Assembly: GCA_946415045.1 (NCBI GenBank)
Contig: CAMKRB010000004.1
Location: forward strand, 1 to 35,451
Length of the DNA stretch: 35,451 nucleotides
Origin: an uncultured Myxococcales bacterium
GTDB lineage: Bacteria > Myxococcota_A > Bradymonadia > UBA4248
Direction: 5' to 3'
How positions within the stretch are numbered: position 1 is the first letter of the stretch; each line of letters begins with the position of its first letter. Both the position numbers and the translations under genes were made by a program. The notes below the pieces were generated by a model. The model ran no database searches. It worked only from the letters and a program-made list of their open reading frames with translations, and was not told the DNA's origin. Positions 1 to 9,510 of the stretch are shown one piece after another.

Positions 1-369
1 GTCGAAGGCTTTCGGACTTACGCCTCTAAAGTCGCGCACGCGGGGCAGAGCAACATTCATTAATCTATCAAGAAATTCGTACATACGGTCACGTCGAAGC
101 GTCACCATTACACCAATTGGCATACCCTGACGAAGCTTAAATGATGCAATCGATTTCTTGGCTTTGGTCACAACAGCCTTCTGACCGGTGATGGCACCAA
201 TTTCGTTCGCAACAACTTCAATCAGCTTGGAATTGCTTACAGCTTCACCAAGACCAACGTTCAGAATTACTTTCTCCAGATGCGGCACTTCCATCGGATT
301 CTTGTATCCGAATTCTTTCTTAAGTGCAGGAACTACCTCATTCTGATAACGATCATATAACCGGGTCAC
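1..369 (-). CDS. rplE: 50S ribosomal protein L5 (uL5), 3'-truncated by window edge
   Basis: Large-subunit protein L5, which binds 5S rRNA and contacts P-site tRNA. The visible 123 codons begin (M)[21 protein letters not shown] and include the family stretches [10 protein letters not shown] and [28 protein letters not shown] (given here as parts: [29 protein letters not shown]). The start is a GTG at 369-367, preceded by an AGGAGG ribosome-binding site about five bases upstream. The reading frame runs off the left edge at a codon boundary, so roughly the last third is missing from view. It follows rplX in the usual spc-operon order. Confidence 0.95.
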   Translation of the reverse strand, partial: MTRLYDRYQNEVVPALKKEFGYKNPMEVPHLEKVILNVGLGEAVSNSKLIEVVANEIGAITGQKAVVTKAKKSIASFKLRQGMPIGVMVTLRRDRMYEFLDRLMNVALPRVRDFRGVSPKAFD

Positions 370-398
370 AGATTCCTCCTGTACATCCTAATCAAAGA

Positions 399-770
399 CT
401 ACTTGAAAATCTCGCCGGTCTTTACGCAATAACGTACTTTGGCAACATGCGCAACCGGCTCACTGAAGCTGTTCTGAGCTTCACGTTTGGACTCAAAAAG
501 TGCATCGTCTTTTCCGACATAACGGGAAGCCACGCGAACACCGCGTTTGAGTTTCTCGCTATAGAGCGCCACATTGCTTGCATGTACACTTGCTTCTTTG
601 CTGATGATACCTGCTTCCTGGCCGTTGCCTGCACGACGATGGACTTTTACTATATTGCGTCCTTCGACGAAAACACGGTCACTCTTTGTATCAACGCGCA
701 GAACGCGTCCCTGCATGCCCCGCTCTTTACCCGAAAGAATGATGACAACATCGCCTCTTTTGATCTTCAT
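399..770 (-). CDS. rplX: 50S ribosomal protein L24 (uL24)
   Basis: Assembly-initiating large-subunit protein with a KOW motif (IKRGDVVIILSGKERGMQG near the N-terminus). I chose the ATG at 770 (MKIKRGDVV) over an upstream in-frame ATG at 803. It has a GAGG site a few bases upstream, matches the family N-terminus, and avoids overlap with rplN, which ends at 784. The protein is 123 aa. It lies between rplN and rplE as in most bacteria. Confidence 0.95.
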   Translation of the reverse strand: MKIKRGDVVIILSGKERGMQGRVLRVDTKSDRVFVEGRNIVKVHRRAGNGQEAGIISKEASVHASNVALYSEKLKRGVRVASRYVGKDDALFESKREAQNSFSEPVAHVAKVRYCVKTGEIFK

Positions 771-783
771 ATCAAACCTCGTT

Positions 784-1152
784 TTAAAGAACTTCCGGAG
801 CAAGCGAAATGATCTTCACATAGCCACGAGCTCTCAGCTCACGTGCAACCGGCCCAAAAATACGCGTACCAATCGGATTCTTCTGCGAATCAATCAGGAC
901 GGCTGCATTCGTATCAAATTTGATATATGTGCCATCGGTACGTGCAATTTCTTTCGCCGTGCGAACGACTACGGCCTGGTGAACATCACCTTTCTTGACC
1001 TTGGAATTTGGAAGAGCTTCCTTAACGGATACGACGATGACATCACCAATACCGGCATATCGTCTCTTCGATCCGCCAAGAACCTTAATACATTGAACTT
1101 TTTTCGCTCCTGAATTGTCACCAACGAGGAGCACTGACTGCGGCTGAATCAC
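784..1152 (-). CDS. rplN: 50S ribosomal protein L14 (uL14)
   Basis: A 122-aa large-subunit protein, the normal length for the family. It shows the typical start [19 protein letters not shown] and the C-terminal signature [11 protein letters not shown]14 sits at the subunit interface, where it contacts 16S rRNA and is the docking site for the silencing factor RsfS. It is the third gene of the section after rpmC and rpsQ, with 32 bases separating it from rpsQ. Confidence 0.97.
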   Translation of the reverse strand: MIQPQSVLLVGDNSGAKKVQCIKVLGGSKRRYAGIGDVIVVSVKEALPNSKVKKGDVHQAVVVRTAKEIARTDGTYIKFDTNAAVLIDSQKNPIGTRIFGPVARELRARGYVKIISLAPEVL

Positions 1153-1184
1153 GGCTATTTCCCCTTAATCAGACTAGTATCTGC

Positions 1185-1454
1185 TTACAGAACAGGAGCA
1201 CGGCGGATGATTTCTTTCAGACGCCAGCACTTGTTCTTAGAGATTGGTCGCGTTTCCTCGATCATCACATGATCACCAATTCTTGCGCTATTCTCGCTGT
1301 CCTGGGCCATGTATCGGGAACGACTCTTTACATACTTCTTATATACAGGATGAAGAACGCGGCGTTCCACAACAACCACGATTGTTTTCTCCATCTTGTC
1401 ACTTACCACAACACCGACACGCGTTTTGCGATTGCCGACTTTCTTACTTTCCAT
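1185..1454 (-). CDS. rpsQ: 30S ribosomal protein S17 (uS17)
   Basis: An 89-aa primary 16S rRNA-binding protein with the OB-fold motifs [20 protein letters not shown] and [18 protein letters not shown] (core blocks VSDKMEKTI and ETRPISKNK). The start ATG is one base after the rpmC stop codon, so translation is probably coupled. Length and gene order are normal. Confidence 0.97.
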   Translation of the reverse strand: MESKKVGNRKTRVGVVVSDKMEKTIVVVVERRVLHPVYKKYVKSRSRYMAQDSENSARIGDHVMIEETRPISKNKCWRLKEIIRRAPVL

Positions 1455-1455
1455 C

Positions 1456-1650
1456 TTAACCCCTCAACTCGCGTTCACGAATCACGGTGTTGATTCTCGC
1501 AATGTCCTTGCGAAGTTTTACCATGTCCGACACTTTCTCAAGCTGACCACTCGCTTTACGCATCTTCAGTCTGAAGTATTCCTTCCGGCTGTTCTCAAGA
1601 AGCTCGGCAAGTTCGGCCTGGCTCTTTTCGTTCAATTCTGCAGCTTTCAT
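1456..1650 (-). CDS. rpmC: 50S ribosomal protein L29 (uL29)
   Basis: A 64-aa two-helix protein near the polypeptide exit tunnel, where L29 helps dock trigger factor and SRP. It shows the family pattern [18 protein letters not shown] and the basic [13 protein letters not shown] tail. The start overlaps the rplP stop in a TAATG arrangement (1648-1652), which indicates translational coupling. Confidence 0.96.
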   Translation of the reverse strand: MKAAELNEKSQAELAELLENSRKEYFRLKMRKASGQLEKVSDMVKLRKDIARINTVIRERELRG

Positions 1651-2063
1651 TAGATTTGCTCCCGTACCACAAATTTCGTCTTTAACGGCAGTTTATTGGA
1701 TGCCAGACGGAATGCTTCGCGAGCAACTTCCTCTGATACGCCATCCATCTCATAGAGAACACGACCGGGCTGGACTACGGCTACCCAGAATTCCGGATTA
1801 CCTTTACCTTTACCCATTCGAGTCTCTGCCGGTTTCTGTGTAATTGGCTTGTCTGGGAATATGCGGATCCAAATATTACCACCACGCTTCGCATATCGTG
1901 TCATCGCAACACGAGCTGCTTCGATCTGTCGTGAGGTAATCTTGGCTGGCTCAGTCGCCATCAGACCATATTCACCAAAGCTCACATCCGAACCGCGATA
2001 CGCCATTCCGCGCATCCGGCCCTTCTGGACTTTTCTCCACTGTACTTTCTTAGGACTTAACAT
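1650..2063 (-). CDS. rplP: 50S ribosomal protein L16 (uL16)
   Basis: A 137-aa large-subunit protein that positions A-site tRNA and is important for peptidyltransferase activity. Diagnostic blocks are [46 protein letters not shown] and [30 protein letters not shown] stretch upstream supplies the ribosome-binding site. It is the first gene after the terminator and promoter-like region at 2064-2243, so it probably begins a separately adjustable transcription unit. Confidence 0.97.
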   Translation of the reverse strand: MLSPKKVQWRKVQKGRMRGMAYRGSDVSFGEYGLMATEPAKITSRQIEAARVAMTRYAKRGGNIWIRIFPDKPITQKPAETRMGKGKGNPEFWVAVVQPGRVLYEMDGVSEEVAREAFRLASNKLPLKTKFVVREQI

Positions 2064-2110
2064 CGCCTGCTCCTGCAGATAACCATCGTATCCGCTTAAT
2101 TTACTTCTGA

Positions 2111-2116
2111 ATTATA
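2111..2116 (-). promoter_or_regulatory. candidate promoter -10 box for the rplP section
   Basis: On the minus strand this reads TATAAT, a perfect -10 hexamer, about 50 bases upstream of the rplP start and downstream of the rpsC terminator. I see no good -35 hexamer at 16-18 bases, so the call rests on the -10 box and its position. Confidence 0.45.
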
Positions 2117-2193
2117 CCCCACGTGCGGCGCATTTTTACCCCTCACCACAAGGCGCACACACTTACGCCTTGTTCGGCTACTTGTAAAGCAAA

Positions 2194-2229
2194 AAATCAG
2201 ACAATGCCGATTTTTTTCAGCATTGTCTG
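2194..2229 (-). terminator. Rho-independent terminator or attenuator after rpsC
   Basis: A perfect 10-bp inverted repeat (CAGACAATGC / GCATTGTCTG, 2198-2207 and 2220-2229) with a 12-base loop. On the minus strand it is followed directly by ATTTTTTGC. It starts 14 bases after the rpsC stop. The stem is only moderately GC-rich, but the layout is that of an intrinsic terminator inside the ribosomal operon. Confidence 0.8.
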
Positions 2230-2243
2230 AATAAGCGCTCTAT

Positions 2244-2894
2244 TTAGGCATTGGCACGAAGTGGGTCACCAAGGATTTCGCCTTTGAAAATCCAAACCTT
2301 AATACCAATAATGCCATAGGCTGTGTGTGCTTCGGCAAATCCATAGTCGATATCTGCACGAAGTGTGTGAAGAGGCACGCGGCCTTCACGATACCACTCG
2401 GTTCTGCTCATCTCGGCACCGCCAAGACGACCAGCACAGTTCACACGGATTCCCTTGGCACCAAGCTTCAAAGCTGTCTGCACGCTCTTCTTCATCGCAC
2501 GACGGAAACTCACACGATGCTCCAGATTGCGAGCCACACCTTCGGCTACCAGCTGGGCATCCATCTCAGCCTTGCGAAGTTCCTGGATGTTCAGAAACAC
2601 TTCGCTGTTGCTCATACGGCGAAGCTGTTCCTTAAGAACTTCCACATCCTTGCCCTTCTTACCAATGATAATTCCAGGCTTGGCTGTGAAAACACTCACC
2701 TTGATCTTGTTCGCAGCACGCTCAATCTCAATCCGATTGATACCCGTCTGCGCACCATATTTGTCCTTGATAAATTTCTTGATGCGAAGATCCTCTTTGA
2801 GCCACTTCGCATAAGTGCCCTCTTCATACCATTTCGACGACCAGGTCCTGATCACACCAAGGCGCAGACCGGTTGGATTACATTTTTGACCCAA
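2244..2894 (-). CDS. rpsC: 30S ribosomal protein S3 (uS3)
   Basis: A 216-aa small-subunit protein at the mRNA entry channel with helicase-related function. It has the N-terminal [20 protein letters not shown], a KH domain with the GXXG loop in [13 protein letters not shown], and the C-terminal domain block [20 protein letters not shown]. The length is close to the bacterial norm. It is 12 bases downstream of rplV and is followed by an unexpected terminator hairpin, so it may be the last gene of the promoter-proximal transcript. Confidence 0.97.
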   Translation of the reverse strand: MGQKCNPTGLRLGVIRTWSSKWYEEGTYAKWLKEDLRIKKFIKDKYGAQTGINRIEIERAANKIKVSVFTAKPGIIIGKKGKDVEVLKEQLRRMSNSEVFLNIQELRKAEMDAQLVAEGVARNLEHRVSFRRAMKKSVQTALKLGAKGIRVNCAGRLGGAEMSRTEWYREGRVPLHTLRADIDYGFAEAHTAYGIIGIKVWIFKGEILGDPLRANA

Positions 2895-2906
2895 GCTAAC
2901 CTCCCA

Positions 2907-3308
2907 CTATTCTTCTGTCGCCGGCTTATGGGCAGCCGCGCGTTCGTTGCTGTTAAGTTCGATGTGGATATGGCATGTACGCTTGCGAATACGCGTCGCA
3001 CGACCCTGGGCTCGAGGCATATAACGACGAAGCGTCGGTCCCTCATTCACCCATGCACGGGCCACTTTCAGCGAATTCATATCGCCGTCACCATTCGTTT
3101 CGATATTGTGAAGCGCCGACTCGATCAGCTTCTCGATCACTATCGCACCACGCTTGTTCGTATAACGAAGAATACTCAAAGCATCGATTACTTCGAGTCC
3201 ACGAATCATATCAACGATGATACGTGCTTTGCGCGGAGCCAACCGGACACTGTTCGCACTGACGCGATTGACACTATGATGTTCATTCTTCAATGAAGGC
3301 TTGCCCAT
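2907..3308 (-). CDS. rplV: 50S ribosomal protein L22 (uL22)
   Basis: A 133-aa large-subunit protein whose beta-hairpin lines the exit tunnel. Core blocks are RLAPRKARIIVDMIRG and the hairpin tip region GPTLRRYMPRAQGRATRIRKR. It carries a short Ala/Glu-rich tail after HIHIEL. Order rpsS-rplV-rpsC is standard. Confidence 0.96.
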   Translation of the reverse strand: MGKPSLKNEHHSVNRVSANSVRLAPRKARIIVDMIRGLEVIDALSILRYTNKRGAIVIEKLIESALHNIETNGDGDMNSLKVARAWVNEGPTLRRYMPRAQGRATRIRKRTCHIHIELNSNERAAAHKPATEE

Positions 3309-3334
3309 CTCTTTTCTCCATTCGCGTTCAACGC

Positions 3335-3610
3335 TTACTTCTTGGCCACTTTACGATCGGCTGCGTGACCACGGAAGGTACGCGTCATCGAAAATTCACC
3401 AAGTTTATGACCAACCATATTCTCTGTCACAAAAACAGGAATAAAACTCTTACCATTATGCACCGCAAACGTCATTCCCACCATCTCGGGAAGAATCATG
3501 CTGCGGCGAGACCAGGTCTTGATAACCTTCTTGGATGCGCCTTCATTCGCCTCGACTTTCTTGGCAAGGTGTTCATCAATAAAGGGCCCTTTTTTAATTG
3601 ATCGTGGCAT
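3335..3610 (-). CDS. rpsS: 30S ribosomal protein S19 (uS19)
   Basis: A 91-aa head protein of the small subunit. It shows [36 protein letters not shown] and the H-K-LGEF-TR-FRGH signature ([19 protein letters not shown]). Length is normal. It lies 16 bases after rplB. Confidence 0.97.
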   Translation of the reverse strand: MPRSIKKGPFIDEHLAKKVEANEGASKKVIKTWSRRSMILPEMVGMTFAVHNGKSFIPVFVTENMVGHKLGEFSMTRTFRGHAADRKVAKK

Positions 3611-3626
3611 CGAATAGTCTCCTCAA

Positions 3627-4451
3627 CTATTTACTGCGTCGTTTGACGATAAATTTGCTACTGACTTTGTTATGACGCGTCTTTTTACCCTTGGTCGGAA
3701 TACCCCAGGGTGTAACAGGATGACGTCCACCACTCGTTCGACCTTCACCACCACCATGGGGATGATCGACTGGATTCATAACAACACCGCGGACGGAGGG
3801 ACGAACGCCTAACCAGCGTTTACGACCGGCTTTTCCGAGTTTCACATTAGTGTGCTCGCTCAGACCAACCTTACCAATCGTGGCGCGGCATTCTACATGA
3901 ATCTTGCGAAGTTCGCCAGAAGGAAGACGAACCAATGCATAATTCTCTTCACGGGCCATCAGCTGTGCAGACACACCCGCGCTGCGAACAAGCTGTCCAC
4001 CCTTACCGGCGCTCATTTCGATGTTGTGAATCTCGGTGCCGAGCGGAATGTATTTCAGCTTAAGGCTGTTGCCAACCTTGATATCTGCATGGGCGCTCGA
4101 AATCACTTCGTTGCCGACTGCGAGACCATCGGGGGCAAGAATATAACGTTTTTCACCATCGGCATAATTGATGAGCGCAATACGGCAGGTGCGGACGGGA
4201 TCGTATTCAATCGCCACCACTGTGCCGGGCACGCCAACCTTATTGCGACGGAAATCAATTACACGATAGCGCTGTTTGTGACCACCACCGTGATGACGGC
4301 AGGTGATACGACCAAGATTGTTGCGGCCGCCTTTCTTTGTCAGCTTCACAACAAGCTTGCGCTCGGGACCATCTTTGGTGACATCCTCATGGCTGAGAAC
4401 CGTCATGAAACGACGGCCAGCCGATGTCGGTTTAAAATTCTTAAGTGCCAT
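3627..4451 (-). CDS. rplB: 50S ribosomal protein L2 (uL2)
   Basis: A 274-aa large-subunit protein needed for subunit association and peptidyltransferase activity. It has the N-terminal [16 protein letters not shown], the RNA-binding block [14 protein letters not shown], and the conserved C-terminal loop [20 protein letters not shown] with the His important for peptide-bond formation. Length is typical. Confidence 0.98.
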   Translation of the reverse strand: MALKNFKPTSAGRRFMTVLSHEDVTKDGPERKLVVKLTKKGGRNNLGRITCRHHGGGHKQRYRVIDFRRNKVGVPGTVVAIEYDPVRTCRIALINYADGEKRYILAPDGLAVGNEVISSAHADIKVGNSLKLKYIPLGTEIHNIEMSAGKGGQLVRSAGVSAQLMAREENYALVRLPSGELRKIHVECRATIGKVGLSEHTNVKLGKAGRKRWLGVRPSVRGVVMNPVDHPHGGGEGRTSGGRHPVTPWGIPTKGKKTRHNKVSSKFIVKRRSK

Positions 4452-4477
4452 TGTTCACCTCAAATTTCTTGCCAGAC

Positions 4478-4795
4478 TTAGGCCTGCGCTGCGTCGGCAG
4501 CATCCTCAACCCGGTCAAACAAATCGATCTTCTGACCATCCGCCAGCGTCACAACCGCTTTCTTCCATTTCGTCGTGCGAGTCATCACACGGCCACGGCG
4601 TTTCGGCTCACCAGGAATGATGCTCGTGTTGACATCCACCACTTTCACGTTGAAAAGCGTCGACACGGCTTCACGGATTTCCTGCTTGTTCGCTTTCAGA
4701 TCTACTGCAAATACGTACTGATTGTTCGCCCGGCTCAGAATCGTCGATTTCTCGGTGACAAGCGGACGACGAATCACATCTTCTATTCTCTTCAT
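4478..4795 (-). CDS. rplW: 50S ribosomal protein L23 (uL23)
   Basis: A 105-aa exit-tunnel rim protein, the docking site for trigger factor and SRP. It shows the typical VIRRPLVTEKST start, the VFAVDLKANKQEIREAVSTLF core and a GEPKRRGR basic loop. The start codon overlaps the rplD stop in an ATGA arrangement (4792-4795), so expression is coupled to L4. Confidence 0.96.
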   Translation of the reverse strand: MKRIEDVIRRPLVTEKSTILSRANNQYVFAVDLKANKQEIREAVSTLFNVKVVDVNTSIIPGEPKRRGRVMTRTTKWKKAVVTLADGQKIDLFDRVEDAADAAQA

Positions 4796-5439
4796 CCTTT
4801 CAACCTCGCTTCAAGTTTTTCCAATCCCGCGCGTGTCACGATGACACTGCCATAGTGGAGAATGTCATAAACATTCACGCCTTCAGGACGAAGATATTTG
4901 TAATTCTGAAGATTACGGACGCTCAGACGAAGGTTGTCGTTGTTCAGCGTCGTGTAAGTCTGTTCCCCATTCTTGCTGTCGACGATGATTGCACGTGCGA
5001 CATTCAGGGTATTCAGGGTGTTTGCGGCTGTCTTCGTTTTGATCTCGGCGAGATCAAAATTGTCGACGACCTTGATACGGCCTTCGCTCACTACCATGCT
5101 CAGGGCACTGCAGAGCGCTGCGCGCATCTTCTTTTTGCCAAGTGAGTAGCTGAAATCACGGTTGCGCTTCGCAAATGCACGACCACCGCCGACCATATGC
5201 GGCGAGCGGCTCGTACCCTGACGAGCATTACCCGTTCCTTTCTGCTTGAACGGCTTTTTGCCACCGCCGCTCACTTCCGATCTGGTTTTGCCTTTGTGAG
5301 TGCCACGGCGACGATTCGCCAGCTGCATCTTTACCACTTCGTGGAAAAGATACGGCCGGGTCTCGGCTCCGAACACTTCATCAGACACTTCCACCTCACC
5401 GATTTTCTCGTTGGTCAGGTTGTATAAGTCCAATTTCAT
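4792..5439 (-). CDS. rplD: 50S ribosomal protein L4 (uL4)
   Basis: A 215-aa large-subunit protein; in E. coli L4 also represses the S10 operon. The tunnel-loop block is recognisable: RRRGTHKGKTRSEVSGGGKK and KQKGTGNARQGTSRSPHMVGG. It starts 52 bases downstream of rpsJ. In most bacteria rplC lies between these two genes, but here the gap contains only a GGAG-type ribosome-binding site and no coding remnant. Confidence 0.97.
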   Translation of the reverse strand: MKLDLYNLTNEKIGEVEVSDEVFGAETRPYLFHEVVKMQLANRRRGTHKGKTRSEVSGGGKKPFKQKGTGNARQGTSRSPHMVGGGRAFAKRNRDFSYSLGKKKMRAALCSALSMVVSEGRIKVVDNFDLAEIKTKTAANTLNTLNVARAIIVDSKNGEQTYTTLNNDNLRLSVRNLQNYKYLRPEGVNVYDILHYGSVIVTRAGLEKLEARLKG

Positions 5440-5491
5440 CTCGATTCTCCGTACCTCTCGCAGACTTGTCTAAAGGTTCTGCGTCTGAAAA

Positions 5492-5800
5492 TTAGTCGCG
5501 AAGGCTAAGCTTGATATCTACGCCTGCTGACAAATCCAACTTCATCAAAGCGTCCACAGTCTGTTCACTCGTCTCAATGTCGATCAGACGTTTGTGCGTA
5601 CGAATTTCAAACTGTTCACGGCTCTTCTTATTGACATGCGGGCTTCTCAAAACGGTGAATCGGCTCACCGATGTGGGAAGTGGAATCGGACCCGCAATCT
5701 TTGCACCAGTGCGCTGTGCTGCACTAATAATTTCCTGTACTGAAGCATCCAACAATCTGTGATCGTAGGCTTTCAGTTTGATTCTAATTCTGTCGCCCAT
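5492..5800 (-). CDS. rpsJ: 30S ribosomal protein S10 (uS10)
   Basis: A 102-aa head protein of the small subunit, also known as NusE because it takes part in transcription antitermination with NusB. It shows [14 protein letters not shown] and [19 protein letters not shown] followed by RTHKRLIDI. It directly follows fusA (29 bases); tuf, often placed between fusA and rpsJ, is absent. Confidence 0.97.
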   Translation of the reverse strand: MGDRIRIKLKAYDHRLLDASVQEIISAAQRTGAKIAGPIPLPTSVSRFTVLRSPHVNKKSREQFEIRTHKRLIDIETSEQTVDALMKLDLSAGVDIKLSLRD

Positions 5801-5829
5801 TTAGGCTCTCCTCTCTCTCTGGCGAACTC

Positions 5830-7965
5830 TTACGAGCTCGACTTGGCGCCATATCGCTCAACCAACCCTTCCGAAAGCGCTGTCGGCAAAGGCTCATAAC
5901 ACTTAAACTGCATCGTGTAACTCGCCCGGCCCTGTGTCGCCGAACGAAGAACAGTCGCATAACCAAACATCTCTGATAGCGGCACCGCTGCTCGGATAAC
6001 CTGTACGCCCTTGCGCGGTTCCAAATCCTGTATACGGCCCCGGCGACTGTTCAAGTCACCAATCACGTCGCCCGTATACTCCTCTGGCGTCACAACCTCA
6101 ACATCAAAAACGGGTTCCAGCAATTGTGGACCACATTTTTTACAGCCGTCCTTGAACGCCATCGATCCGGCAACCTGGAATGCCATCTCGCTTGAGTCCA
6201 CTTCGTGGTACGATCCAAAAATCAGATCGACATGCACATCGACAACCGGATAGCCCGCAAGCACACCCGTTTCCGCTGCACTCTTCACGCCTTTCTCGAC
6301 TGCTGGCCAATAGTCACGAGGAACGACTCCGCCCACAATCTTCGACTCAAACGTTATGCCCGTTCCCGGCTCTGTCGGGCTCAGCTTCAGGACAACATGC
6401 CCATATTGTCCACGGCCGCCTGACTGCCGCACGAACTTGCATTCGGATTCCGCCGATTTCGTTATCGTCTCGCGATACGCTACCTGCGGTCGTCCGACCT
6501 TCGCATTCACATTGAACTCTCGTTTCAGACGCGACGCAATGATATCCAGGTGAAGCTCACCCATACCACCGATCACGGTCTGCCCCGTTTCCTGATCCGT
6601 GCTCACAGTAAAGGATGGATCCTCTGCCGCAAGCTTCTGAAGCGCAAGACCCAGACGGTTGATATCATCCTGCGTATCGGGCTCAATCGACATGCTGATG
6701 ACTGGCTCCGGGAATGTCATCGACTCCAGGACGACATCCAGACCTTCATCACATATCGTATCACCAGTCACCGTATTTTTCAACCCAAGTACGGCAACTA
6801 TCTCACCCGAATGTGCCTCGGTGATATCCTCACGTTTGTTCGCATGCATGCGAAGCAAACGGCCTATGCGCTCACGGCGATGCTTATTCGTGTTGTACAC
6901 CGATGCGCCTGCAACCAGTTTACCTGAATAAACACGCACAAATGTTAACTGTCCAACATACGGATCTGCCATCAGTTTAAAAGCAAGGCCCGCAAACGGC
7001 GCATCATCCGAAACTTTCAGCTCGAATTTCTCGTCGTCCTGAACATCGCCCTCGCCGCGTTCCTGTCGCGAATACGCCTCGTATGACGCGACCTGCGGAC
7101 CGGGAATATCCACGGGACTTGGCAGAAAATCCACCACGCCGTCCAGCATGCGCTGAACGCCCTTGTTTTTGAATGCAGAACCACAAAATACCGGTACGAG
7201 CTGCATCGAAATGCAACCCTTTCGAAGCGCTGCGCGGATGCTTTCCGGACTGATTTCGTTGCCCTCCAGATAATTCTCCATCAGGCTCTCGTCAAAATCT
7301 GAAGCTTTCACTATCAGACTTTCACGATATTCCGAAATCTCTTCGGCGAGATCAGCTGGCATCTCGCCTTCCTCAGTATCCAGCGTGTCTTCATTAAAGT
7401 ACAGAGCTTTATTCTCTATCAGATCGATCACACCTCTGAAATTCTCTTCCGAACCGATGGGCAGCTGCACCGCCACAGGGTTGGTATTCAGACGCGTTTC
7501 CATCTGGGATAACACAGCTTTGAAATCCGCTCCGACCCGATCCATCTTGTTAACAAATGCGACTCGTGGCACGTGATATTTATCCGCCTGTCTCCAGACT
7601 GTCTCACTCTGGGGCTGAACTCCGCCAACCGCACAGAATACCGCCACTGCGCCATCCAATACCCTCAGACAGCGTTCGACTTCAATCGTAAAATCGACAT
7701 GACCCGGCGTGTCGATGATATTGATGCGATGCTTCACATTGTTGCGCGTCCAGTAACACACCGTCGCCGCACTCGTAATCGTGATGCCTCGCTCCTGTTC
7801 TTCAGCCATCCAGTCCATGGTGGCAGCGCCATCATGAACCTCGCCAATCTTATGTGTCAGACCCGTATAGAAAAGTATACGTTCTGAAGTCGTCGTCTTA
7901 CCTGCATCAATGTGCGCCATAATACCAATGTTGCGCACACGCTGCAATTCTACATCTCGTGCCAT
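5830..7965 (-). CDS. fusA: translation elongation factor G
   Basis: A 711-aa GTPase that drives ribosomal translocation and, with RRF, ribosome recycling. The GTP-binding motifs are all present: P-loop AHIDAGKT (residues 17-24), switch [20 protein letters not shown] and NKMDRVGAD. The domain IV-V region ends with normal EF-G sequence ([16 protein letters not shown], then [18 protein letters not shown]). It lies between rpsG and rpsJ as in a str operon. A second EF-G paralogue elsewhere cannot be excluded, but this position argues that it is the housekeeping copy. Confidence 0.98.
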   Translation of the reverse strand: MARDVELQRVRNIGIMAHIDAGKTTTSERILFYTGLTHKIGEVHDGAATMDWMAEEQERGITITSAATVCYWTRNNVKHRINIIDTPGHVDFTIEVERCLRVLDGAVAVFCAVGGVQPQSETVWRQADKYHVPRVAFVNKMDRVGADFKAVLSQMETRLNTNPVAVQLPIGSEENFRGVIDLIENKALYFNEDTLDTEEGEMPADLAEEISEYRESLIVKASDFDESLMENYLEGNEISPESIRAALRKGCISMQLVPVFCGSAFKNKGVQRMLDGVVDFLPSPVDIPGPQVASYEAYSRQERGEGDVQDDEKFELKVSDDAPFAGLAFKLMADPYVGQLTFVRVYSGKLVAGASVYNTNKHRRERIGRLLRMHANKREDITEAHSGEIVAVLGLKNTVTGDTICDEGLDVVLESMTFPEPVISMSIEPDTQDDINRLGLALQKLAAEDPSFTVSTDQETGQTVIGGMGELHLDIIASRLKREFNVNAKVGRPQVAYRETITKSAESECKFVRQSGGRGQYGHVVLKLSPTEPGTGITFESKIVGGVVPRDYWPAVEKGVKSAAETGVLAGYPVVDVHVDLIFGSYHEVDSSEMAFQVAGSMAFKDGCKKCGPQLLEPVFDVEVVTPEEYTGDVIGDLNSRRGRIQDLEPRKGVQVIRAAVPLSEMFGYATVLRSATQGRASYTMQFKCYEPLPTALSEGLVERYGAKSSS

Positions 7966-8043
7966 TTATTACACTCTGCAGTCGATCCCGGCCCATGCCG
8001 CTGACTGCCCTCAATGAACTACGGAAACTGTCTGGTATTTCTT

Positions 8044-8523
8044 TTACCAGCGATAATGTGCAAACGCCTTGTTGGCCTCTGCCATGCGGTGAACATCCTC
8101 TTTCTTCTTAATCGTCGTACCACGGTTGTTGTACGCATCAAGAAGCTCGGCTGCAAAACGCTCGACCATCGATTTCTCAGGACGTTTGCGCGCATTGCCA
8201 ATCAGCCATCTGAAAGCCAGTGCTGTACGGCGATCTGCACGAATCTCTACTGGCACCTGATACGTCGAACCACCCACGCGGCGGCTCTTGACTTCAACAC
8301 TCGGACGCGCATTGTCAACGGCCTTCTTGAACACTTCAAGGCTGTTGTCTTCACTGCCCTTCGTTCTCGTCGCAAGCAAATCAAGCGTGCCATACATAAT
8401 GCTTTCCGCCGTGCTCTTTTTGCCATCAAGCATCAGGCTGTTAATGCATTTCGCAACAAGCTTGTCATGATACTGCGGATCTGGAAGAACTTCGCGCTTC
8501 TCGACTTCACGTCGTCTTGGCAT
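8044..8523 (-). CDS. rpsG: 30S ribosomal protein S7 (uS7)
   Basis: A 159-aa primary 16S rRNA-binding protein of the 30S head, and the translational repressor of the str operon in E. coli. It shows [39 protein letters not shown] and the C-terminal [21 protein letters not shown] (core [12 protein letters not shown]). It begins 18 bases after rpsL. Confidence 0.97.
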   Translation of the reverse strand: MPRRREVEKREVLPDPQYHDKLVAKCINSLMLDGKKSTAESIMYGTLDLLATRTKGSEDNSLEVFKKAVDNARPSVEVKSRRVGGSTYQVPVEIRADRRTALAFRWLIGNARKRPEKSMVERFAAELLDAYNNRGTTIKKKEDVHRMAEANKAFAHYRW

Positions 8524-8541
8524 TTCTTACTCTCCTCTCTG

Positions 8542-8913
8542 TTATTTGGGTCTCTTGGCACCGTATTTCGAACGACCAGCACGACGTGCGCTCACGCCCA
8601 TCGAATCCAGCGTTCCACGGATGATGTGATAACGAACACCAGGTAAGTCCTTCACACGGCCACCACGAATCAATACCACGCTATGCTCCTGAAGATTGTG
8701 ACCTTCACCAGGAATGTAGCTCGATACTTCCATCCCGCTCGTCAAACGAACACGGGCTACTTTTCTCAATGCCGAATTCGGCTTTTTCGGCGTCGTTGTG
8801 CTCACGCGCACGCAAACACCACGGCGCTGCGGCGATCCCTTCAATGCCGGCGAATTCGTCTTCGACGTCTTCCGCTCACGGCCACTTCTTACCAGCTGAT
8901 TTATTGTGGGCAT
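8542..8913 (-). CDS. rpsL: 30S ribosomal protein S12 (uS12)
   Basis: A 123-aa decoding-centre protein, first gene of the cluster. Blocks [28 protein letters not shown] and [13 protein letters not shown] are canonical. Both lysines that commonly mutate to give streptomycin resistance (in TPKKPN and RVKDLPG) are wild type. A GAGGAG site precedes the ATG. The transcript starts from the consensus promoter at 8984-9012. Confidence 0.98.
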   Translation of the reverse strand: MPTINQLVRSGRERKTSKTNSPALKGSPQRRGVCVRVSTTTPKKPNSALRKVARVRLTSGMEVSSYIPGEGHNLQEHSVVLIRGGRVKDLPGVRYHIIRGTLDSMGVSARRAGRSKYGAKRPK

Positions 8914-8983
8914 CTTTTCTCCTCTTCATCTTATGCCGCTTGAACCCTTAAACAATTTTTTGGGCTCAAAATAAAACCACAAA

Positions 8984-9012
8984 ATTATAAATACACACAC
9001 CGCCGTTGTCAA
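8984..9012 (-). promoter_or_regulatory. consensus sigma-70 promoter of the str/S10 cluster
   Basis: On the minus strand TTGACA (9012-9007) is followed by exactly 17 bases and then TATAAT (8989-8984). Both hexamers match consensus perfectly. The predicted start lies about 60 bases upstream of rpsL, leaving a short leader before the GAGGAG site. Confidence 0.92.
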
Positions 9013-9510
9013 GATTTCTCAACGACTCTGTGTCTCATTTGGCTCTCCCCCGCCAAATGCCTATGTTTTTCCCGCTTATTCGGCATACACACGCCAAAAA
9101 GCGGCGGCACTTTTACCACCATTCTTTTTTTTATTCAACTTTTTTTCGGATTTGATCGCATCCACTTTATTTTGATGATTTGCCCACGTTGTGGCGCGCC
9201 AGATTTTATGGGTCACGCTCGCATGGGCGACCACACGGGGTGCCCCTACTCGCTATATCGCACCACTATTCACTATTCACTCTCCACTCCTCACTCTCAT
9301 CAGGGGGGATTCCCCCCACGCGTCTATGTGCTCGCCTGCGGCTGCGCGCATACGACGCGCCCCCCTGTGCGGGGCTCTGCCCCGCAACGCCCCGATCTCT
9401 GGCACACTTTATGCCCTGCGCTTTTAACGCGATGCCTGCCTTCCTTAATTATTGCCCCGCATCGCCAAATTCACTAATATTCATCCAAATGTGCCTGGAG
9501 GTGCACTGTG
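9013..9510. other. intergenic region with GC-rich hairpins and a short dispersed repeat
   Basis: There is no credible gene in this 500-base stretch between two divergent genes. It contains one arm of a 27-base dispersed repeat (9183-9209), short ATTCACT tandem units near 9268-9281, a GGGGGG-ATT-CCCCCC hairpin (9303-9317) and a perfect GCGGGGC-TCT-GCCCCGC hairpin (9369-9385). Open frames here have repeat-like composition and no family features. Confidence 0.7.
9452..9480 (+). promoter_or_regulatory. candidate promoter for the PEGA/AgmX operon
   Basis: TTGCCC (9452-9457), a 17-base spacer and TAATAT (9475-9480). Each hexamer matches consensus at four of six positions. It sits about 30 bases upstream of the first start codon, which would give a very short leader holding only the GGAGG site. 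Confidence 0.45.

Noticed and set aside
8542-8913. Streptomycin-resistance mutation in rpsL
   Set aside because: Both key lysines (TPKKPN and RVKDLPG) are present.
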